Assembly (NCBI RefSeq): GCF_900141985.1
Contig: NZ_FQZK01000003.1
Location: 458,422-522,421, forward strand
Direction of reading: 5' to 3'
Source: Nocardiopsis flavescens
Lineage (GTDB): Bacteria; Actinomycetota; Actinomycetes; Streptosporangiales; Streptosporangiaceae
Length of the DNA stretch: 64,000 nucleotides
The position numbers and the translations under genes were made by a program. Every line of letters begins with the position of its first letter. The first letter of the stretch is position 1. Shown piece after piece: positions 1 through 8,773 of this stretch. The notes beneath the pieces were generated by a model. It saw only the letters and a list, made by a program, of their open reading frames with translations. It was not told the DNA's origin and searched no databases.

Positions 1-70
1 CGTCCGAGGAGCAGCCCGCCACCGCCACGAGGGCGGCGGCCGCGAGGAGAGCGATGGGGATCGTGCGCAT
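1..70 (-). CDS. Lipoprotein, N-terminal fragment
   Basis: Only the first 23 codons are in the window; the rest lies beyond the left edge. The start codon is ATG (complement of 68-70). The peptide begins MRTIPIALLAAAALVAVAGCSSD: a short basic n-region, a hydrophobic alanine-rich stretch and a lipobox (V-A-G-C). This is the signal of a lipoprotein cleaved by signal peptidase II before the cysteine, so the mature protein should be anchored on the outer face of the membrane. Nothing visible identifies its function. Confidence 0.7.
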   Translation of the reverse strand, partial: MRTIPIALLAAAALVAVAGCSSD

Positions 71-227
71 GGAGGGGTCCTGTCGGTTCGGATGTCGGCC
101 GGGTTCGTTACGCCAGGGAGGACGCGCCGGAATATACCCCGGTTCCTTCCAGGCCTCGATGAGAAGTACAGCGGGTGCGGAGCCCGGGGGCAAACCGGGG
201 GTGCCCCCATGCGCTAGCGTGCTCGCC

Positions 228-1079
228 ATGGCCCGAATCTCCGAACTCGTCCACTACCCGGTCAAGGGGTGCGCGGGTGTCTCCCTGGACACCGCGGAAC
301 TCACCGCGGCCGGGCTCCGCCACGACCGCTCCTTCATGGTCGTGGACGGCGCGGGCGGCTTCCGCAGCCAGCGCAGGGACCCGCGTATGGCCCGCATCCG
401 CCCCGAGGCGGGCGAGGGCGTGCTGCGCCTGGCCGCCGACGGCGTCGAGCCGCTGACCGTGGCCGTCGACCCCGGAGGGCCCCGGGTCGGCGTCACCCTG
501 CACCGGGAGCCGTTCACCGGCGTCGACCAGGGCGCCGCCGCCGCGGAGTGGCTCTCCCAGGTGCTCGGCGCCCCCAGCCGGCTCGTCCGGGTGCCCGGCG
601 ACCACGTGCGGGAGACCGGCGGCCTGACCCCGGGCACCAGCGGGTTCGCGGACAGCACCGCCGTGCTCGTGGCCTCCTCGGCCTCCCTGGACCTGCTCAA
701 CGGCCGCATCCTGGAGCGCGGCGCCGAGCCCGTGCCGGTCCGCCGGTTCCGTCCCAACATCGTGGTCTCCGGGTGGGCCGCCCCGCACACCGAGGACCTC
801 GTACGCGCCGTGCGCCTGGGCACCGCCGAACTCGGCTACGCCAAGGTGTGCATCCGCTGCGCGGTCACCACCGTGGACCAGGAGACCGGCGAGAAGCGCG
901 GGCCGGAGCCGCTGCGCACCCTGGCGGGCTACCGGCGGGCCGACGGGGGCGGCGTGTCCTTCGGCGCCAAGTTCGCGGTCACCCGGCCGGGCGTGCTGGC
1001 CGTCGGGGACGAGCTGGAGGTCACGGCCTGGGGCGAGGCCGAAGAGGGCCTGGGCACCCGGCTGGCCGCCGTGCTCTGA
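228..1079 (+). CDS. MOSC domain-containing protein
   Basis: A 283-residue protein with an N-terminal MOSC beta-barrel (residues 1-120, beginning MARISELVHYPVKGCAG) followed by the MOSC domain. The family hallmark, a cysteine motif followed by TTVD..TG, lies at about residues 206-220, with Cys208 and Cys211. MOSC proteins bind molybdenum cofactor or carry sulfur; relatives (YcbX, mARC) reduce N-hydroxylated compounds. The C-terminal 2Fe-2S domain of YcbX is absent. The ATG at 228 is chosen because similarity begins there. A TAGCGT box at 215-220 ends seven bases before it with no Shine-Dalgarno, so the mRNA is probably leaderless. Substrate unknown. Confidence 0.85.
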   Translation: MARISELVHYPVKGCAGVSLDTAELTAAGLRHDRSFMVVDGAGGFRSQRRDPRMARIRPEAGEGVLRLAADGVEPLTVAVDPGGPRVGVTLHREPFTGVDQGAAAAEWLSQVLGAPSRLVRVPGDHVRETGGLTPGTSGFADSTAVLVASSASLDLLNGRILERGAEPVPVRRFRPNIVVSGWAAPHTEDLVRAVRLGTAELGYAKVCIRCAVTTVDQETGEKRGPEPLRTLAGYRRADGGGVSFGAKFAVTRPGVLAVGDELEVTAWGEAEEGLGTRLAAVL

Positions 1080-1131
1080 ACCTCCGCACCCCGGCACCGC
1101 GCCGCGGGAGGCCGGGGCTCGACCGCCCCGG

Positions 1132-4100
1132 TCACTGCTCCAGGTCGGCCTCGGCCAGGAGCAGCGGGGCCGCGTCGGGGTCGCGCAGCGCCGCCGCCAG
1201 CAGGTGCCGGCGCCCCCACTGCTCGGTGCGCCAGCACAGGGCGCGGGCCAGGCCCTCGTCGGTGGACGCGTGCACGACGCCGCCGCCCGCGTACCACTCC
1301 ACCTCGACCCCGTCCACGACGAGTTCCGCGTGGTGCAGGTAGGTGCGGTCCGGCTGCTCCCCCTCGGGGTCCAGGAACAGGTCGGCCACCGCCGGGACCT
1401 GCCGCAGGACTCCGCCGGCGGGCACGTCGCCCTCCACCGTCTCGCTCGCCAGCTCCAGGTCCAGCACCTCGGCCAGGTCCTCCGGGGCCGCGGCCAGTAC
1501 CAGCGGCCGCTCCGCGAGCAGCGGCAGCAGGTCCGGGGAGTCCACCACCACGGCGTCCTCCGCGTCGGCCACCACGATCGAGCCGCCCAGCACGGCGCGC
1601 ACCCGCGAGGGCGGGGTGACCAGGTCGGCGTCCACCCCGGCCAGCGCCGTCCAGATCCGCAGCAGGCCGGGCCGGTCCACGTGCCGCTCCGGGTCGGCCA
1701 GCCGGGCCAGCAGGTCGTCCGGGCCGTCCGGGTCGGCCAGCAGCTCCTCCAGGGTGGTGCGCACGCCCAGGGCCCGGGCGAACTCGGGGTCGATGTCCGC
1801 GGGCGCCTCGTCGTACAGCCCCGCCAGCGCCGGCTCGGCCTCGGCGGCGCGCAGCTCGGCCGGGGCCGACCCGCCCACCAGGGCCCGGGTGCGCAGCCAC
1901 CAGGCGGTGTACGACGTCGCGTCCACCACCCGGCCGTCGGGCATGAGCACGCGGGCCGGGTCGGTGACCGCGGCGCGCAGCGCGCCGCGCGACAGCATCT
2001 CCAGGGCCCGCGGCCAGCGGTCGTCGGCCACGTAGTCGAGGTCGGCGACGCAGAGCAGCTCGGGGACGACCGGCGGCAGCTCGGGGTCGCCCACCCGCTC
2101 CAGCAGCTCGTCGGCCCACTCGTCCAGGGCGTCGGGCGCCTCCTCGAACACGTCCAGGACGTCCCCGCCCAGGGCGGCGTCCTCGGCGCGCACCAGGGTG
2201 AACTCCCACAGCGCGCCGACCGCGCGCAGCACGTCGGTGCCGTGCCGCTCCACCAGGTCCGCGTGCACGGTGCCGAAGGGCGCGTCCTCGGACAGCACCT
2301 CCGCCAGGGGGGCGCCGGGCACGAGCAGCTCGGCGGCCACCGAGTAGCCGTCCTCGTCGTCGCGCAGCGCCAGCTCGGCCAGCCAGGGGGCGTCCGCGGC
2401 GGTGGTCCCGGAGGCCGCGACCAGGTCCAGGACCGCCTCCGCCAGCGGTTCGGGGTCGTCCGCGTCCAGGGAGCCGCGCACGGCGGCCTCGGTGCGCGCG
2501 TCGGCCAGGACCGCGGCCGGCCCCGCCTCCACGGCGCCCAGGCGCAGCAGGAGCGGGTGGACGGCCTCGGGGTGGACCAGGCGCACCCCCAGGGCCGCCA
2601 GGGCCTCGGCGTCGATCCGGGAGGCGCCGTCCTCCTCGGGGACCAGCAGGGACCGGGGTCCGCGGACCAGGCGCCCGTCGGCCAGCGGCACGGGCAGGGC
2701 GCCCAGCTCGTCGGTGTCCGCGCCGGCGGACAGCGCCGCGTACAGGCCCGCCCACCAGGACGGCGGCCGGTCGGTGTCGGCGAGCAGGTCGGCGATGTCG
2801 GCGGCGCCGATCCGGTGGACGCGCAGCGCGGCCAGCGCGGGGTGGCGGGGGTTGAGGCGGCCGGGCAGCAGCCCGGGGATCAGCTCGGCCAGGACCGCCG
2901 AGAGCGCCGTCCCGCCGGTGTCCAGCAGGACCGCCTCGTCCGGGGCGACGGGCGCGCCGGTCTCGGTGGCGAGGAACGGGGTGGTGCGCAGCGGCCCGGC
3001 GACCCGGGCGCGGAACCCGGCGTCCACGTGCCCCCCGCCCACGCGGGTGCCGGGCACCAGCTCCAGGGCGGCCTCGGCGCCGAAGCGGCGCAGCAGCGCG
3101 CAGTAGGCCTCGGCGGCCTCGGTGAGCAGCAGGTCGGTGGCCGGGCCCGGCTGCACCGCGCGGCGGTCGCTGCCCAGCGGGAAGGTGCCGATGAGGACGG
3201 CGGGCAGGTCCAGCCCGGTGTCGGTGGGGGTGGGCGCGTGCACCACGGGGTCGACGTCCTCCGGCAGCGGGGCCGGGCCGCCGTCGTCGTCGACGGGCAC
3301 CGCCCAGGTGAGCGACCACGCGGTGCGGGCGCGCTCCTCGGTGGGCCGGTCGGCGAGCAGGGCGGGGTCGAACTCCCCGGTGCGGACGAGGGTGCGCCAC
3401 CGGGTGGTGCGGGTGCCCTCGGCCTCGCGCAGGGTGGTGACCGGCTCCCCGCCGTCCTCCTGGCGGGTGGCGACGCGCTCGGCGCCGTCGACCAGGACGC
3501 GGACCTCGGCCAGTCCGGGCAGGGCCAGCAGCAGCGCCTCGCCGGTCCCGGCGAGCAGGGCGCGCACCCGGTCGCGGGCGTCGTCGTCGCGCAGCGTCAG
3601 GGAGACGACGGTGTCGTAGCCCCGCACGGTGTCGTCCCGCGCGCCGTCCGGGGCCGCCTCCGCGGGGAAGGGCAGGCGGAGCATGGGCACGTGCCCGCCG
3701 CGGCGCTCGACCTCGGCGCCCAGCCCGGACGGGTCGCCTCCGGAGAGCAGTTCGGCGACGGCCGCGCGGGCGAGGTCGGCGCTGAAGCGGACCGCCGCGC
3801 CGGCGGAGTCCACGGTGACGTCGTCGCCGAGTGCGGCCACGGCGGAGAAGCCCACCCCGAACCGGCCGGCCTCGGTGCCGTCGCGCTTGGTGGAGGCCCG
3901 CAGGGTCGCCAGCGACTCCACGCCCTGCGCGGTGAGCGGGGCGCCGGTGTTGGCGGCGACGAGGCGGTGGCCGTCCAGGGACAGCAGCAGCCGTCCGGGG
4001 ACGCCCGCGCGGCGCGCCGCGTCGGCCGCGTTCTGGGCCAGCTCGACCACGACGCGGTCGCGGTAGCCGCCGAGGGCGAAGTCCTCCTCGGCGTTGGCGT

Positions 4101-4203
4101 CCTCGCGGAACCGGGCGGGGGCGTCCGCCCACGCCGCGAGTACGCGTCGGCGCAGTTCGGCGGTGTCGTAGGGGTCAACCCCGGTGGCGAGCGGCTCGGC
4201 CAT
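1132..4203 (-). CDS. Sacsin-type HSP90-like (GHKL) ATPase protein
   Basis: A 1023-residue protein with an N-terminal GHKL/HSP90-type ATPase fold like that of sacsin. Visible are the N-box (ELAQNAADAA, Asn58), an NTG-type loop near residue 85 and the G-box GRFGVGFSAV near residues 113-122. The remaining 850 or so residues are acidic, Leu/Ala-rich and without a recognised domain. Large proteins of this design are common in actinomycetes and presumed chaperone-like; their role is not established. The ATG at 4203 is preceded by a good Shine-Dalgarno (AGGAGG), which favours it over a start 14 codons upstream. Transcribed alone, convergent with the MOSC gene. Confidence 0.8.
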   Translation of the reverse strand: MAEPLATGVDPYDTAELRRRVLAAWADAPARFREDANAEEDFALGGYRDRVVVELAQNAADAARRAGVPGRLLLSLDGHRLVAANTGAPLTAQGVESLATLRASTKRDGTEAGRFGVGFSAVAALGDDVTVDSAGAAVRFSADLARAAVAELLSGGDPSGLGAEVERRGGHVPMLRLPFPAEAAPDGARDDTVRGYDTVVSLTLRDDDARDRVRALLAGTGEALLLALPGLAEVRVLVDGAERVATRQEDGGEPVTTLREAEGTRTTRWRTLVRTGEFDPALLADRPTEERARTAWSLTWAVPVDDDGGPAPLPEDVDPVVHAPTPTDTGLDLPAVLIGTFPLGSDRRAVQPGPATDLLLTEAAEAYCALLRRFGAEAALELVPGTRVGGGHVDAGFRARVAGPLRTTPFLATETGAPVAPDEAVLLDTGGTALSAVLAELIPGLLPGRLNPRHPALAALRVHRIGAADIADLLADTDRPPSWWAGLYAALSAGADTDELGALPVPLADGRLVRGPRSLLVPEEDGASRIDAEALAALGVRLVHPEAVHPLLLRLGAVEAGPAAVLADARTEAAVRGSLDADDPEPLAEAVLDLVAASGTTAADAPWLAELALRDDEDGYSVAAELLVPGAPLAEVLSEDAPFGTVHADLVERHGTDVLRAVGALWEFTLVRAEDAALGGDVLDVFEEAPDALDEWADELLERVGDPELPPVVPELLCVADLDYVADDRWPRALEMLSRGALRAAVTDPARVLMPDGRVVDATSYTAWWLRTRALVGGSAPAELRAAEAEPALAGLYDEAPADIDPEFARALGVRTTLEELLADPDGPDDLLARLADPERHVDRPGLLRIWTALAGVDADLVTPPSRVRAVLGGSIVVADAEDAVVVDSPDLLPLLAERPLVLAAAPEDLAEVLDLELASETVEGDVPAGGVLRQVPAVADLFLDPEGEQPDRTYLHHAELVVDGVEVEWYAGGGVVHASTDEGLARALCWRTEQWGRRHLLAAALRDPDAAPLLLAEADLEQ

Positions 4204-4302
4204 GGTGGTCCCTCCTGGCGGCCGGCACGGCCCGGCACGATGCACATCAGACCCTAGCCCACCCTCTGCGGGGCGGGTGCAGGACGTGCCCGGGCCGGAC
4301 CG

Positions 4303-5118
4303 TCAGGAGTCGGAGGAGACCAGTTCCAGTTCGGCGGTGTCGTCGAAGACGATGTGGTCGTAGCCCATCTCGTCGACGACGGGGGCGACCGGCTCGTTGC
4401 GCGACTGCGGCATGCGCACCTCGGAGTGGGCGCCGCAGCCGTGGTCCAGGGAGACGACGCGGCCGTCGTCGGGCGCGTAGCCGTTGGTGCACACCCCGAA
4501 CATCTGGCGCAGCTCCCCGGCGAGGGGGGTCATGAAGCCGCAGGTGATGCAGCGGGCGGGCGCCGACTCGGCGAGCGGCGTGCGCGGTCCGGACTCGCCG
4601 TTGTACCAGCGCTCGGCGGCCTGCTCGCGACCGGTTTCGGACAGCACCTGCTTGCGGCCCAGGCCCAGTTCCCAGACCATCTGCCGGTCCACGCCCTCCT
4701 CGTCCAGCTCGCTGTCGGCGACCTGGGCGTAGCCGGGCACGAGGCGCTCGTCGTCCTCGTCGGTGGGCAGCAGGTCCCCGGGACCGAGGTCGCCGGGCAG
4801 CAGCCGCTCCTTCCAGGGCACCCACTCGGGCGCCACGAGGGCGCCCTCGCCGGGCAGGAGGACGACCTCGTTGACCGTGACGTCCTTGGCGCGCGAGGCG
4901 CGGACCACGGTGACGGCGTACGTCCACCCGGGGTAGGCCGGGTCGAGGCAGGTGAAGTAGTGGGTGATCAGACGGGTGTCCTCGACCTGGGGAGCGAGGT
5001 GCTCACCCACCCACTCGGGTCGCCCGACCTCGGCGGCCACCGAGCGGGCCAGGTCCACCGCCTCGATACACGCCTTGTCGGGTACAGGAGAACGTCGAGA
5101 AGGGCTCACGTTCCCCAT
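4303..5118 (-). CDS. DUF3027 domain-containing protein
   Basis: A 271-residue acidic soluble protein matching the actinobacterial DUF3027 family in length and in the central block around LPGEGALVAPEWVPWKERL. The C-terminal third has paired cysteines (ARCITCGF, then FGVCTNGY and HGCGAHSE) that could form a zinc site. It lies just downstream of a cold-shock-domain gene on the same strand, an arrangement common in actinomycetes, but a terminator-like hairpin separates the two. Start ATG at 5118; a GTG three codons later is an alternative. Function unknown. Confidence 0.8.
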   Translation of the reverse strand: MGNVSPSRRSPVPDKACIEAVDLARSVAAEVGRPEWVGEHLAPQVEDTRLITHYFTCLDPAYPGWTYAVTVVRASRAKDVTVNEVVLLPGEGALVAPEWVPWKERLLPGDLGPGDLLPTDEDDERLVPGYAQVADSELDEEGVDRQMVWELGLGRKQVLSETGREQAAERWYNGESGPRTPLAESAPARCITCGFMTPLAGELRQMFGVCTNGYAPDDGRVVSLDHGCGAHSEVRMPQSRNEPVAPVVDEMGYDHIVFDDTAELELVSSDS

Positions 5119-5207
5119 TCTCACTGATGCACGGCACCGATTTGACCACAACGCGGGTCAAGGTTCGTCCGATACACCCTCTTGGTCGGCTCTTGGGGGG
5201 AAGCGGA

Positions 5208-5235
5208 ACGGCCCCGGTCCGCGGACCGGGGCCGT
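5208..5235 (-). terminator. Hairpin terminator after the cold-shock gene
   Basis: A perfect 13-bp inverted repeat (ACGGCCCCGGTCC / GGACCGGGGCCGT) begins 14 bases past the stop codon of the minus-strand cold-shock gene. No long U-tract follows, as is usual for actinomycete terminators. It separates that gene from the DUF3027 gene. Confidence 0.7.
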
Positions 5236-5248
5236 CGTCCCACGGGGG

Positions 5249-5632
5249 TCAGGCCTCCAGGTCGTCGGCGACGGCCCGGAGCACCGCGGCGGCGCGGGAG
5301 GCGTCGCGGCGCTCCGGGTGGCGTCCGCGGCGGTACCCGTTGGAGAGGCCTTCGAGCAGTTTGATGAGGTCCTCGGTGATGACCACCATCTCGTCGGGGC
5401 TCTTGCGCCGCGCCTTGGCCACCGAGTGCTGGGCGTCCACCAGCTTGACCTGGAGCGCCTGGGCGCCCTTGCGCCCTTCGGCCACGCCGAACTCCACGCG
5501 CTGGCCGGGGCTCAGCGTGTCGGTGCCCGGGGGCAGTGCGGTGGAATGGACGAAGACCTCTCCACCGTCGTCGCGTGTGAGAAAACCGAAACCCTTGCCG
5601 CCGTCGTACCACTTGACCTTGCCGGTGGGCAC
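5249..5632 (-). CDS. Cold-shock domain protein with C-terminal extension
   Basis: A 127-residue protein. Residues 1-65 form a cold-shock domain (PTGKVKWYDGGKGFGFL, RNP1-like; FVHSTAL, RNP2-like) that binds single-stranded nucleic acid. The remaining 60 residues are a basic helical extension (MVVITEDLIKLLEGLSNGYRRGR) not found in 67-residue CspA proteins but typical of a longer actinobacterial subfamily. I chose the GTG at 5632, where similarity begins, over an ATG four codons upstream (5644); both have weak Shine-Dalgarno sequences. Likely RNA chaperone or regulator. Confidence 0.85.
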   Translation of the reverse strand: MPTGKVKWYDGGKGFGFLTRDDGGEVFVHSTALPPGTDTLSPGQRVEFGVAEGRKGAQALQVKLVDAQHSVAKARRKSPDEMVVITEDLIKLLEGLSNGYRRGRHPERRDASRAAAVLRAVADDLEA

Positions 5633-6014
5633 GTGGGACCTCATGCTTTCAGTCGTTGCGGTGAGAACTGGTATGCAAGGCTAATACCGGGGGTGGCGGA
5701 ACGCGAGGGTATAAACCCGGCCCCGGGCAGCGGAACGGGGCCCGGGTGCGGCTCACCCGGGCCCCGTGCGTTCCGGCGGCCCTCCCCGCTGCTGCGGAGT
5801 ACGGGACGGGACTCGGCGGAGATACCGGGCCGCCCGAACGCGGTGCGGTGCCCGGGCTGGACGCCGGGCCACCTGTCTCACCGACACGGCCGCCGCCGAA
5901 GCGAAAGCGGCGGTGTACGACCTGGGTACCCGAGAAAACACTTCCGAATGCACGGTAACGGGCCGACCGGAAAAGGTTATTCCCCTGCTTTTGCCTACCG
6001 ATGACCGGGAGGTC
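5633..6014. other. Intergenic region with one hairpin
   Basis: About 380 bases between the cold-shock gene start and the 3' end of the HAAS-protein gene. Apart from the hairpin at 5735-5767, no open frame shows a coding pattern. The segment next to the cold-shock gene must hold its promoter. Confidence 0.5.
5735..5767 (-). terminator. Strong GC hairpin, likely terminator
   Basis: Perfect 14-bp inverted repeat (ACGGGGCCCGGGTG / CACCCGGGCCCCGT) with a five-base loop. It lies about 250 bases past the stop of the minus-strand HAAS gene and upstream of the cold-shock gene, so it would stop readthrough between them. Confidence 0.55.
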
Positions 6015-6782
6015 TCAGGCGGACGCCCGCCGCCGCTCGGCGGCCCGCGCCGACCGGGAGGCCTTCGGGGCGAGGTAGGCGACCGAGAACAGGGAGGCCG
6101 TGCCCAGGCCGATCACCCCGTACTCGGCCAGGGACCGCTGGACGTACTGGTCGACGAAGTCGGCCTCGCCGGTCCACAGCGCCATCCCCGCCAGGCAGGC
6201 CAGCAGCGGCGCCAGGACGGCGATCCACTTGTCCCGCACGCCCCACACCCGGCTCAGCAGGACGAAGGCGGCCCCGAGCACCCACACGAAGGACAGGCCC
6301 CACCCCCAGGGCACGGAGATCAGCAGCAGGGCCAGGGCGACCAGTTCGGCGGGGTGGTGGCGCAGGCACAGCACGAGTCCGCGCAGCATCCCGGTCTCGC
6401 GGGGCGCCCGGCCCTCCAGCCTCATCTCGGTGCTGCCCGGCCCCTCCAGCAGGCCCCGCAGCCCGCCGCTCGGACCGCCCCGCCAGGGCGGCGGCGGCCG
6501 GTCGGCGTGCCGGGGCTTGGGCGGGATCAGCTCCTCGTCCTCGATGTCGAGGTTGCGGCCGGTGATCTCGCGCTCCACCAGGTCCCGGGGGGTCCCCAGG
6601 CTCAGCAGGATGCCCCGGACCGCTTCGGGCCCGCCGCCGGGCAGCGCGGCGCGGCGCGCGTCGATCCGGGCGCGCAGATCGGCGAGGTAGGCGGTCCGTT
6701 CCCTGGCGGTCAGCCGACCGTGCAGGACCAAGCCGACCTCGGACAGATAGTCGAGTACCAATTGTTCCGAGCGCTGGGTCAT
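6015..6782 (-). CDS. HAAS-type (DUF1700-like) membrane protein
   Basis: A 255-residue protein. Residues 1-80 are helical and resemble the HAAS/DUF1700 signalling domain (pattern LVLDYLSEVGLVL...YLADLRARID...LGTPRDLVEREITG). A proline-rich linker follows, then about four hydrophobic segments between residues 135 and 235 and a basic tail. HAAS proteins are often regulated by PadR repressors and influence membrane or sporulation-type signalling; no padR gene is adjacent here. It is divergent from the flavoprotein gene at 7025. Family assignment moderate, function unknown. Confidence 0.7.
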   Translation of the reverse strand: MTQRSEQLVLDYLSEVGLVLHGRLTARERTAYLADLRARIDARRAALPGGGPEAVRGILLSLGTPRDLVEREITGRNLDIEDEELIPPKPRHADRPPPPWRGGPSGGLRGLLEGPGSTEMRLEGRAPRETGMLRGLVLCLRHHPAELVALALLLISVPWGWGLSFVWVLGAAFVLLSRVWGVRDKWIAVLAPLLACLAGMALWTGEADFVDQYVQRSLAEYGVIGLGTASLFSVAYLAPKASRSARAAERRRASA

Positions 6783-6952
6783 GTCCCCATAGTGGCGGAG
6801 GATGACCTGCCTTTTAAGTCCCCTTTCCTATTTCGGTCGACTTATTCACCCCGTATACGGCCAGTCACCCGGCGGTGAACGGGGCCGGGGGTCGGGGAGG
6901 ACGCCCGCGGCGGGCGCCGCGCCCGGCTGTGCCCCTGATCACCCCCGCCGGG

Positions 6953-6979
6953 TGTCACAGCGGCGGGGTCCGGGGAGTC
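6953..6979 (+). promoter_or_regulatory. ECF41-type promoter of the flavoprotein-sigma operon
   Basis: TGTCACA at 6953-6959, a 16-base spacer, then AGTC at 6976-6979. The published ECF41 consensus is TGTCACA, 16 bases, CGTC. It lies 45 bases before the ATG of the flavoprotein gene, which is followed closely by an ECF41 sigma gene. The same motif with the same spacing occurs before the gene at 9802. Predicted autoregulated promoter. Confidence 0.6.
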
Positions 6980-7024
6980 TGTGCGGGTGAAGGGGCAGGG
7001 CACCACCTCGACCGGAGGCACTCC

Positions 7025-8755
7025 ATGGACACCAGGGAACGGCGGATCTCCACGTCCGTCCTCGTCATCGGAACCGGCGGCGCGGGCCTGCGCGCCGCCA
7101 TCGAACTCGCCGAGCGCGGCACCGACGTCCTGGCGGTGGGCAAGCGCCCCCGGTCCGACGCCCACACCGCGCTGGCCGCCGGGGGGATCAACGCGGCCCT
7201 GGGCACCATGGACCCCGAGGACAGCTGGCGCCAGCACGCCGCGGACACCCTCCGGGAGGGGTACCTGCTCGGCGACCCCCGCACGGTCCGCACCGTCGCC
7301 GAGGGGGCGGCCCGCGGTATCGAGGACCTGGAGCGCTACGGGATGCGGTTCGCCCGCGAGGCCGACGGGCGCATCTCCCAGCGGTTCTTCGGGGCGCACA
7401 CCCACCGCCGCACCGCGTTCGCCGGGGACTACACGGGGCTGGAGATCCAGCGGACCCTCGTGGACCGGGCGGCCCGACTCGGCGTCCCCGTCCTGGACGA
7501 CGTGTACATCACCCGGCTGCTGGTCGAGGACGGTGCCGTGTTCGGCGCGTACGGGTTCGGGCTGGGGGACGGGACCCGGCACGTGGTCCTCGCCGACGCG
7601 GTCGTCCTCGCCGCCGGCGGGCACACGCGGATCTGGCGGCGCACCTCGTCCCGCCGCGACGAGAACACCGGTGACTCGTTCCGCCTGGCGGTGGACGCGG
7701 GCGGCCGGGTCCGCGACCCCGAACTCGTCCAGTTCCACCCCTCCGGGCTGCTGTGGCCCGAGAACGCCGCCGGGACCCTGGTCTCGGAGGCGGCGCGCGG
7801 CGAGGGCGGCATCCTGCGCAACGGCCTGGGCGAGCGGTTCATGTCCGGGTACGACCCCGAGCGCATGGAGCTGTCCACCCGCGACCGCGTGGCGCTGGCC
7901 GCCTACACCGAGATCAAGGAGGGGCGCGGCACCGGGAACGGCGGGGTGTGGCTCGACGTCTCCCACCTGCCCCGGGAGACCGTCCTGGAGCGGCTGCCGC
8001 GCGTGCACCGCACCCTGCTCGAACACCAGATGCTCGACATCACCGAGTCCCCGATGGAGATCGCGCCGACCGCCCACTACTCCATGGGCGGGGTGTGGGT
8101 CCGGCCGGAGGACCACTCCACCGGCGTCGCGGGCCTGTACGCGATCGGCGAGGCCGCCAGCGGCCTGCACGGCGCCAACCGGCTGGGCGGCAACTCCCTC
8201 ATCGAGCTCCTCGTCTACGGCCGCCTCACCGGGCGGGCCGCGGCCGAGTACTCGGAGGGGCTCGCCGTCCACCGCCGCTCGGCCGAGGCGGTCGGACGGG
8301 CCCGCGCCGAGGTCGACGGCCTGCTGGCCGCCGACGGGCGCGAGAACACGCGCTCCCTCCAGCGGGCCGTGCGCACGCTCATGACCGAGCACGCCGGCGT
8401 GGTCCGCGACGAGCGGGGGCTGCTGGCCGGGCTGGCGGAGCTGGACCGGGTCGAGGAGCGCATGAGCGACCTGGGCGTGCACCCCGACCTCGCCGGGTTC
8501 CACGACCTGGCCCACGCCTTCGACCTCAGGTCCATGGCGCTGGCCGGGCGCGCCACGCTGGAGGCGGCGCTGGAGCGCCGGGAGACCCGGGGCTGCCACA
8601 ATCGTTCCGACCACCCCGGGACCGATCCGGCGCTGCGGGTCAACCTCGTCTGGTCCGGCCCCGGCCGGCTGGAGCGGGAGGAGGTCCCCGCGGTCCCCGC
8701 GGACATCTCGGAGCTGATGCACGAGGTCTCCAGCACCGGAAAACTCGTCGAGTAG
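7025..8755 (+). CDS. FAD-dependent fumarate reductase/L-aspartate oxidase family protein
   Basis: A 576-residue flavoprotein of the succinate dehydrogenase/fumarate reductase/NadB superfamily. An N-terminal dinucleotide-binding loop (VLVIGTGGAGLRAA, residues 12-25) is followed by the capping domain, the HPSG motif, the catalytic-Arg region (STRDRVAL), HYSMGG and the FAD-binding block GLHGANRLGGNSL. Length fits NadB or SdhA. No sdhB/sdhC or nadA/nadC genes are adjacent, so its electron partner and substrate are open. The ATG follows a Shine-Dalgarno GGAGG. It is 18 bases from the sigma gene, indicating one operon behind an ECF41-like promoter. Confidence 0.85.
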   Translation: MDTRERRISTSVLVIGTGGAGLRAAIELAERGTDVLAVGKRPRSDAHTALAAGGINAALGTMDPEDSWRQHAADTLREGYLLGDPRTVRTVAEGAARGIEDLERYGMRFAREADGRISQRFFGAHTHRRTAFAGDYTGLEIQRTLVDRAARLGVPVLDDVYITRLLVEDGAVFGAYGFGLGDGTRHVVLADAVVLAAGGHTRIWRRTSSRRDENTGDSFRLAVDAGGRVRDPELVQFHPSGLLWPENAAGTLVSEAARGEGGILRNGLGERFMSGYDPERMELSTRDRVALAAYTEIKEGRGTGNGGVWLDVSHLPRETVLERLPRVHRTLLEHQMLDITESPMEIAPTAHYSMGGVWVRPEDHSTGVAGLYAIGEAASGLHGANRLGGNSLIELLVYGRLTGRAAAEYSEGLAVHRRSAEAVGRARAEVDGLLAADGRENTRSLQRAVRTLMTEHAGVVRDERGLLAGLAELDRVEERMSDLGVHPDLAGFHDLAHAFDLRSMALAGRATLEAALERRETRGCHNRSDHPGTDPALRVNLVWSGPGRLEREEVPAVPADISELMHEVSSTGKLVE

Positions 8756-8773
8756 CGAGGAGCCCGCGACCGC

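Noticed and set aside
929..4132. Very long antisense frame (over 1000 codons) opposite the sacsin-type ATPase
   Set aside because: Arg/Gly/Pro-rich translation without domains; a by-product of the GC-rich third positions of the real gene. The same holds for the long plus-strand frame at 1204-4257.
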